Assembly (NCBI RefSeq): GCF_947507565.1
Contig: NC_089191.1
Coordinates: 1,302,001 to 1,366,000 of the forward strand
DNA from: Oscarella lobularis
Lineage: Eukaryota > Porifera > Homoscleromorpha > Homosclerophorida > Oscarellidae
Length of the DNA stretch: 64,000 nucleotides
Direction of reading: 5' to 3'
The notes under the pieces are model-generated. The model did no database searches and was not told the DNA's origin. It saw nothing but the letters and a program-made list of their open reading frames with translations. A program made the translations under genes and the position numbers. Of this stretch, positions 57,450 through 64,000 are shown in pieces; positions within the stretch are counted from its first letter, which is position 1, and each line of letters starts with the position of its first letter.

Positions 57450-60400
57450 ATGTCCTCCAACGATATCGCTACCTTCATGCGCGGCCTTGGTGAACCAGCA
57501 GATCTTATCAAACTAATACAAGGTAGAGAAAGAGCAGCCATAACTCTCAGCGGCGGACTACATCGACAACTACTTCTTAACACGTGGCTTAAATTTTAGA
57601 CGAAGAGTTAGACTACAGCGCTCTTGAGCTACTCCTTCGCGATAACGAAGAGCTGCGAAGTGTTTGCCCGACACTGAAGATGCGGCTGAAGCTCAAATCC
57701 ATCTTTCAAGACTTCACAACGAAGGTGAGAAATTGCACCATACAGAAGGAATGTGCTCCCAAAGACTGCGAAACGAACGGTACCGCACTCTCTTATTGCC
57801 TTGACTCTGATCCTGTATGCTTTGTCGGTGACGTGGCTGAGTCTTGCACAAGGCTGTGAAACGGCATAGGATTTTTCCCTTTTTCACACTACTTGCCCTT
57901 GGGTCAGTTTTATCCAACGCAAAACGCATTTCGAAAAGAAAATTGTCTTCTAAGATGCTGCCTTGACTCTGATCCTGTATGCTTCGGCGGTGACGTGGCC
58001 GAGTCTTGCACAAGGCAGTAAATGGCAATTCATGTTTTCCTTTTATAACGTTGCTTAGAAATCTGTTCTACTCCCATGAAAACGCAAGTGAAGAGGAAAA
58101 TGCTCTGCCCTACTGCTGCGTAGACTCTGATCCCGTATGCTTCGGCGGTGACGTGGCTGAGTCATTCACATGGCAGTGAAACGGCAAGCATTGTATTCCT
58201 TTTTTAACGCTACCGGCTCTTAAATCCAAATAAAAACGCATTTGGAAAGGAAAATTGTCTTCTAAGCTGCTGTCTTGACTCTAATCCTGTATGCTTCGGC
58301 GGTGACGTGGCTGAGTCTTCCACAAGGCAGTAAATGGCAATTCATGTTTTCCTTTTGTATCGTTGCTTAGAAATCTGTTCTACCCCTATGAAAACGCAAG
58401 TAAAAAGGAAAATGCTCTGCCCCACTGCTGCGTAGACTCTGATCCCGTATGCTTCGGCGGTGACGTGGCTGAGTCATTCACATGGCAGTGAAACGGCAAG
58501 TATTATATACCTTTTTCAACGCTACCGCTTTTAAATCCAAATAAAAACGCATTTGGAAAGGAAAATTGTCTTCTAAGCTGCTGCCTTGACTCTGATCCTG
58601 TATGCTTCGGCGGTGACGTGGCTGAGTCTTTGCACGAGGCAGAGTAATTGCAGGCATGCCTTCCTATTCTAAACTCTGTATAGTATGTAAAAATCCAAAC
58701 ACCGCCTAAGAGAAAGTTAAGGAGCCATACTGCTGTTTTCATGTGGGATTCGGCGTCACAAAGCAGCGACTTTGTAAGCAGTTTCTCCTCTTGTAAACCC
58801 TGCCAGTATGTGATTCAGTCTTCAAAATTGAGCATGCATCTACTAAGTATAAAACCGCACTTGCTGCTGCTTTAACACTGCCCCTGCATGATGCATGATT
58901 CGACCTAGAGTTGGCTTACACGGTCGAACTAGGCTGGTCAAACAAAGGTGCCACAAGAGTTAACTGCATTAAAATTGCATACGTTTTTGCCAATGGTATA
59001 AGAAAGAGACATTGAATCGATTACTTTTCGCATTTATTTTAGTGAGAAATATAAAACTTAATTTAAACTTTTTAGAAAGCAGAAATAGCTGATTCTCTTA
59101 ATGAAACTTCTGCTCATCAGGGCAATCCAGTCAAACTGTAAGGACAGTTTGTAATCTCTTATTTGTTGCAGTACCATTTATTGGCTAGAGAATTTCAACC
59201 GACCTCCAACAGTCTAAGTGGAAATTTCGATGGAGACTTTTCTTTCTCTGTTTCCACTCTATATTCGCAAGAATTAATTACTCTTCCTGAGGTACTTCTA
59301 TACGGCATTATCGATATTCCCTCATTACATAGTTCAGGACAGCGATGATGATGATACAGAAGGGGCTGTATCTTTTCCTCAATCACAAGAAGAAGAGGTT
59401 TGCCTTTTCTTTAGTGCTTAGATATCATCCTTTAGAAATTTTAAATGCCGTAGGTTACTGAAGGAAAACCTGGAAAGGCAACATCAACTACTCCTATACG
59501 TAATGATGGCAAACTTTCTGCAAACAAAGTAAATTTTAAAAAACTTAATAGTACAGTTTGTAAATTTCTTTAGCGTCCATCTGCTGCCTCTCCTTCTTTC
59601 TTTACTACGCCAAAAGCGTCGGATGGAGGTGCTCTTCCAAGCCCTTGCCCTTTGCCTTCAAGTTTTCGCCCCCACGTGCAAGTTGCAGTTGACAGTGGAA
59701 ACATCAATGTTGTTCGAAAGGACTTCGTTTATGACGTCACCGAGTTTTATCGGGGCATTTGTCCGAGACCAAGCGCAAAAGAGTACGCGACGATTGGAGC
59801 AACGCTGGTGAAGAATTTTCCAAGTTTGACTGATCCCCTGAACCCTGGAGCTCCCTGGGTAAGTAAAAAATTCGGTATTAAATAAGGTTGCTTTATTGAA
59901 CTCTTTTCTGCAGAGCACATTAGTTAAGGAAGTTCAGCAGCGATTTCGAAACGGAAGACGGCAGGTGAAGATGAAACTTACCCTTCTCTCTCCAGAACGC
60001 AAAAAAATGCCAAAAATGGAAAATGATGCCAAAAAAAACAGTTTCTACTACAACTAACAGCAGCGAACTTTTCTCAGCATCGGACAGAATTTCCCATGAA
60101 TTCCGAGGAAATCGCTCACATGCAGTGCTAAAGGGGCTCATGGAATCTTGCTTCACTTCCAGACGTGAATGGATTACATCTGAATGTCCAACAATTGTGC
60201 AAATTTTGGAACGCTTTCCATTATTTCTCATGACAAATGGGTAAAACCTGCCTAATTATTACAAAGTGTACTTATAAAACGATGCTCTTTTACATAGGTA
60301 CTTTATGAATTTGAAAAGATAGCAAAGAATAAAATTGCAAAGACGATGGCTGTAAACTGGAGGAAATGGGCTGCAATTATTGTTTATCAGGAGTTGAATG

Positions 60401-60881
60401 ATAAGAATTCAGACTCTATGAGTCTTTTGGCAATCGAAGAAATTCTTAAGGGGACGCAAAGACAAAAAAGACAATTGGAAACAATTTTCAAAATTGTTAA
60501 GGTAATTATGTTTCTTTAATAATTTTATACCAACTTTAACATGTGCATACAGGCGGCTGCTGAAGGAAAAGATGCTGGTGTTTTCAATACAACAGTGGCG
60601 TCACCGTCTATGATCTTTATTGAAAACGACGACACCTTTACCCAAGCGTTTATTGCAGCAGAAGGAAAGCCGCTGTTTGAAGTTGAGAAGCCTTCCGTTG
60701 AAAGAAGCTTGATTGCCCTCCTCGCTGCCTACTACGTCTTCAATTTATCATATCCATAACAATATTATGGTTTTCTTATGTTTTGTCAAGACATTCTTAT
60801 GGAACGTCGTGAGAAGGCGAGAAGAGACACTAAGTACAATACGTATATTGCTAGCCTGAATTCTGCTATGCTTTCCAAATG
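57450..60881 (+). CDS. Gene C2: SAM domain plus SAMD3-like protein, one internal stop
   Basis: Exon 57450-57522 (MSSNDIATFMRGLGEPADLI) joins through a phase-1 intron to the exon at about 57600-57723 (DEELDYSALELLLRDNEELR, MRLKLKSIFQDF), forming a SAM domain as in C1. A repeat-filled intron of about 1.4 kb follows, then linker exons (QDSDDDDTEGAVSFPQSQEE). The core exon is about 59573-59860 (FRPHVQVAVDSGNINVVRKD, VYDVTEFYRGICPRPSAKEY). Then come TLVKEVQQRFRNGRRQ, SRREWITSECPTIVQILERF, VNWRKWAAIIVYQELND and LLAAYYVFNLSYP. There a TAA (60757-60759) ends the frame. Homology to C1 continues to 60881 (RRDTKYNTYIASLNSA), so about 40 residues are lost unless the stop is bypassed or misread. Confidence 0.72.
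57803..58628 (+). repeat. Hairpin array in the long intron of gene C2
   Basis: Six copies at 57803-57843, 57965-58005, 58123-58163, 58278-58318, 58435-58475 and 58588-58628, spaced 153-162 bp. On the sense strand each runs from GACTCTGATCCTGTATGC to GGTGACGTGGCTGAGTC, with a C(TTCG)G-type tetraloop between. Some copies extend the outer stem (CTGCCTT..AAGGCAG). Alternating variants (TGCACAAGGCAGTAAATGGC versus TTCACATGGCAGTGAAACGG) indicate dimeric higher-order amplification. The flanking motifs GACTCT.ATCCTG and GAGTC are shared with the C1 and B1 arrays. Confidence 0.8.
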
Positions 60882-61440
60882 AGGCAATAAAGCACGATGA
60901 CGCACGTCTTCTTTGTGTTAAACTTACACACCATTTCAATTTATTTACATGGGCGTAATTATAGCATGAGCGAATCGTGTCATTCGTGATGCAGTGAGAT
61001 GACACGCAAACCCTAGGTAAAAATGACTCGATTGTTTTAAGTGTGTTTTGTTCAACGGAATATATAACATAAGGATCACTATTTGCAGACATTATCGTCG
61101 AGACTTTGTACTGCACTTGCATGAAGCTGCTACACTGAACACTTTCGGAAAATCATGCGACCCGCGCGCATACAGAAACGTTTTCGCAAAGACTTTCATT
61201 TGCAAAAGCAAAAGTGGCTGAGATTAAAGTCATTTTACATGGCTTTTCAGTAGGTCCTACGACACTAGGATTATTTCAGCTTTCAGCGGAAAGCCATTGA
61301 ACACTTCTGATTAAAACCAAAATTGGATTTTCTTTGGACATCTAAGAAACTTTAGTCTAACTTAACTTTAGTATAAACAGATTAACTAAATTGTAAGAAT
61401 AGTTCAAAGAGATTTCTGCTGAAAAACTCCAAAATCGAAT
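60882..61440. other. No recognisable gene
   Basis: 3' flank of module 2. No terminal inverted repeat matching the left flank of the module or either flank of module 1 was found by eye. Confidence 0.45.
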
Positions 61441-61444
61441 GACT

Positions 61445-61600
61445 GTTTGGCTCCACTTTCAACATGCAACATGCAACCTGCAACTTGCAACTTGCAACTT
61501 GCAACCTGTAACATGTAACCTGCAACTTGCAACTTGCAACTTGCAACTTGTAACTTGCAACTTGGAACTTGGAACTTGGAACTTGTAACCTGTAATTTGA
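61445..61600 (-). repeat. Heptamer array (3), inverted orientation
   Basis: Reads CAACTTGCAACTTGCAACTT on the plus strand, so CAAGTTG on the minus strand: the same family as the arrays at 51.1 and 52.1 kb but inverted. It directly follows a Tigger transposase fragment on the minus strand. Confidence 0.9.
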
Positions 61601-61813
61601 ACAAGCGCCAGGAGTCACTCGGTCTTTCGACCTTTTTCGGCCATCCGCGGTAATTTTGAATGCTGCGAATACATTTGTTTTGGGCAAAAGGCAATACCGG
61701 TAGTATAACGCGGTTTTATCAAAAATGAACATTTGGTCCAGAGAAAGACCTTCGCCAACGGTAAATTCAAGGAAAGACACAATGAACTTCCGTAGCTGCC
61801 AAATCATTGACAT
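61600..61813 (-). pseudogene. Tigger/jerky transposase fragment
   Basis: The minus frame reads GLSLDQMFIFDKTALYYRYC and ADGRKRSKDRVTPGACSN, the block around the first catalytic Asp of Tigger proteins (normally NADETxLYYR, then KDRVTxLLC). Here the Glu of DET is Lys. It then runs into the heptamer array, so the rest of the gene is lost. Confidence 0.6.
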
Positions 61814-62431
61814 ATGTGATTTGAGAACATCTTTTCGAAGCTCTTAACTACTTTCGCTATTCCAATGAAACTTTTCCTTCAGATAGTAGCACCCTTCTCC
61901 CTTATTATGTGAGATGATATCTTTAGCGGTTAAGGATACATTAGGCGATTCTCAAGGAACAATGTGAGTTTAGCAGATCCAATCCTTGACATGAGTTGAG
62001 AACATCATAGCCAATCTCCTAAACTACTTGTGCAATTCGAATAAAACTTTTTCTCTGTTTGTGGCACCCCACTCTCTTACTTTAAAGAGTATATAATAGT
62101 TAATATCAAACCCTCTCAAGAAAATATTTGGCAATGTATGGAACCATGTGAGTTCCGACATACCGAATCTTTGACATGCGTAAAATGAAATTATCACTGC
62201 CTAGCTCCTTAATCGATCGCCTGCTGCAGTCGCCAGACAACTTCAAAAACATTCGCAGCAATCGATTTGGACAATCAATTACAGAAGGCGATTACAGCAA
62301 TCGATCACAGCAATTGATTAGATTCGATTGCAAAATTCTACTACAAATATCGATTGCAGCAACCATAAACAGCATCTGAATACAGCAGTCCATTAATTTT
62401 GTTTAATTATTGTCTAGAAGTAAAAGAGAAT
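61814..62431. other. No gene; degenerate GCAATCGATT repeats
   Basis: 62180-62370 has degenerate copies of a GCAATCGATT / CAATCGAT motif in both orientations. No coding sequence recognised. Confidence 0.45.
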
Positions 62432-63440
62432 CTACAAACCAAGTTCAAGTGCAAGGAACCGCAGCGATTCTTTCGTATACCTGGCCCTTGTGGTGAACTT
62501 CGCGTCGCCTTTGTCGCTTCTTAAACCGACCAAAGAGGAGTCGTTAAAAGAGGGTTTGATGTTAATTAAGGCCGATAGCCTGAACTCGACTAATGCAGTT
62601 CTCCAAGCAGCATCGTCTGAACAAAGAATTTTATCACCAGGAAAAATGCCTTTTCGCGGAACAATGGACGTTGAGGATTTTCTTCTTGTCAAAGCCGTGT
62701 ATGTTTTACTTCACACGTATGGCAACCACTCTTTCCATTTTTCGGCCACCACTTCTTATTGTTAAACTCCAATTTGCCGACATTGTGCCATATCATTCCA
62801 AAAGAGATACCCAGATTAGGCAAAGGCAATGTGGGAAAAGACAATGTGAAGATGAAAAGATGAAAGTTACAGTTTCTTTTCATTATTATTTGTCGACGGC
62901 CTGTTGGAGTCGTTTGTTGTCGTTAGAAAACAAAAGAACTTCGCGTCAAAGGTCGTCCGCGCCTGGTCCGCGCTTTTCAAATCTTGAAAAAACTCATATA
63001 CATATAAAGTTCTAATAATGCTGAATTATAAAGCTGGAATACCGGCTTGTCACTCGCGCCTCAATTCGGCGATATCTTTTGACTTTGTGCACAAGCCGGC
63101 AGACCTCGCCCTGAAGGTCGTTCCCGCTTTTCAAATCTTGAAAAAAACTTGTATGAAGTTTTAAATCATGCTGAATTAAAAAAGCTAGAATACCGGCTTC
63201 TCGCTCGGGCTTCAATTCGGCGATATCCTTTTTGACTTTGTTCACAAGCCGGCGGACCTCGCCCTGAAGGTCGTCTACGCATTTCAAATCTTGAAAAAAA
63301 CTTATATAGTTGTAAATCATACTGAATTGAAAAAGCTGGTTTACCGGCTTCTCGCTCGCGCCTCGAATCGGCGACAGCCTGCTTGAGTTGTTTGCTGTCG
63401 GCAACATTGAGCTCCGAATCTTAAAATTAAAATTACGCTC
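62432..63440 (-). CDS. Fragment of a coiled-coil gene with tandemly duplicated exons
   Basis: On the minus strand a small exon with its intron is repeated at about 110-120-bp spacing. The copies are VADSKQLKQAVADSRRERE (about 63400-63345), DLQGEVRRLVNKVKKDIAEL (about 63270-63200), DLQGEVCRLVHKVK.. (about 63130-63050) and DNKRLQQAVDK (about 62940-62890). Each is preceded by an AATTCAGCATGATTTA..TTCAAG-type intron ending TTTTTTTCAAG. The encoded heptads suggest a parallel coiled coil. A frame at 62692-62432 (TRRKSSTSIVPRKGIFPGDK) may be a downstream exon. I cannot identify the protein; one copy is out of frame, so it may be decaying. Confidence 0.4.
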
Positions 63441-64000
63441 TTTTAACGACGAAACCTCATGTCAATTAAAAGTATAACCGCCTCCCCTAACTCCGATACT
63501 TTTTTCTTTGGATTCTGCAGAGTAAACAAAATAATGCAGCCTAAGTAGTTGAATTTCCTCATAAAAGATGCTTCCGCTCGCGAGCGATGCGAGGAACGAT
63601 AGCTGCAGCCGTTTCTCTGTTGTGGCATGCAGAAATATAGTAGCGGTCAGTGAATCCGGAATTATCTAAAGAACACTGAGACACTCATTAGCATTTAAGA
63701 GGAAAAGCGTGCAGAAGGTACAGAAACTGGTCGTCTTGATGGCTTTTTGGTATAGAAATCAAAATATATTAGAAAGATTGCATAGATATTGAGAAGATCG
63801 CGTAGACATGTTTTTCTACTGTCACACCGATTAGATAGAACTTTTCGACAAAGGTCCATCAATTCCTCGGCAAATGCTTGAGGCACAAACGTTGTACGAA
63901 CCTAAGATGTACCTATTATTTGCGTATTTTCACGATTTTCATTTACTGTGTAATAGAGGGGATGCTCCAAGATAGTGTACACACTTGCTATAATAATTAG
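63441..64000. other. No recognisable gene
   Basis: The minus frames at 63443-63628 and 63695-63886 might belong to the coiled-coil gene upstream, but no splice-consistent model was found. Confidence 0.35.

Noticed and set aside
57803-58628. CRISPR-like array of about 41-bp repeats with about 115-bp spacers
   Set aside because: The sequence is eukaryotic, the spacers are themselves homologous, and the array lies in an intron. It is a tandem repeat.

Overview
The window is eukaryotic and most likely comes from an early-branching animal such as a sponge. This is an inference from three things: multi-exon genes with very short introns (about 40-100 bp, GT..AG), about 40% GC, and a set of transposon families (Tigger/pogo, ZSWIM-type MULE, Mutator-like, DUF6589, animal integrase-core, hAT, Harbinger MITE, RecQ-like helicase) typical of sponge and cnidarian genomes. 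I saw no rRNA, convincing tRNA or CRISPR. No deeply conserved host housekeeping gene is recognisable. Nearly everything that can be named is mobile-element derived or belongs to multicopy families.

Layout: 0-6 kb holds a Tigger end nested in an IS630-like transposase, a Mutator-like fragment and a decayed MULE with SWIM and PHD fingers. 6-10 kb is almost empty. 10.5-15 kb holds two converging DUF6589 genes (one multi-exon, one wrecked) with a RecQ-like helicase scrap between them. 15.5-17.4 kb is a second Mutator-like pseudogene. 19-22 kb holds a hAT remnant, an integrase-core gene, a HECT-like fragment and a Harbinger MITE. 24-30 kb holds gypsy integrase scraps, a Tigger relic and one apparently complete Tigger/pogo element (27898-29622, 487-codon open frame, matching terminal inverted repeats). 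33-34.4 kb is a three-copy satellite of about 450 bp. 36.9-38.1 kb is a second integrase-core relic.

The most striking structure is at 39.4-60.9 kb. A three-gene module occurs twice, in exactly inverted order. Gene C encodes an N-terminal SAM domain plus a SAMD3-like body. Gene A, diverging from C, encodes two C2H2 fingers plus a transposase-like body. Gene B, converging on A, encodes a coiled coil plus a protein kinase with a complete catalytic motif set. Module 1 is C(-) A(+) B(-) at 39451-48252; module 2 is B(+) A(-) C(+) at about 52840-60881. Intron positions match between copies, including one inside the kinase glycine loop, while sequence has diverged strongly. Both A copies are broken by stops and frameshifts, whereas the kinase frames and gene C are nearly intact. 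The long introns of C1, C2 and B1 carry arrays of imperfect hairpins sharing a common core, always in the same orientation relative to the host gene, with apparent compensatory changes.

Flanking and separating the modules are heptamer microsatellite arrays (CAAGTTG/A), Tigger relics and a dispersed non-coding repeat. The last 1.5 kb has a minus-strand coiled-coil gene fragment built from tandemly duplicated small exons.
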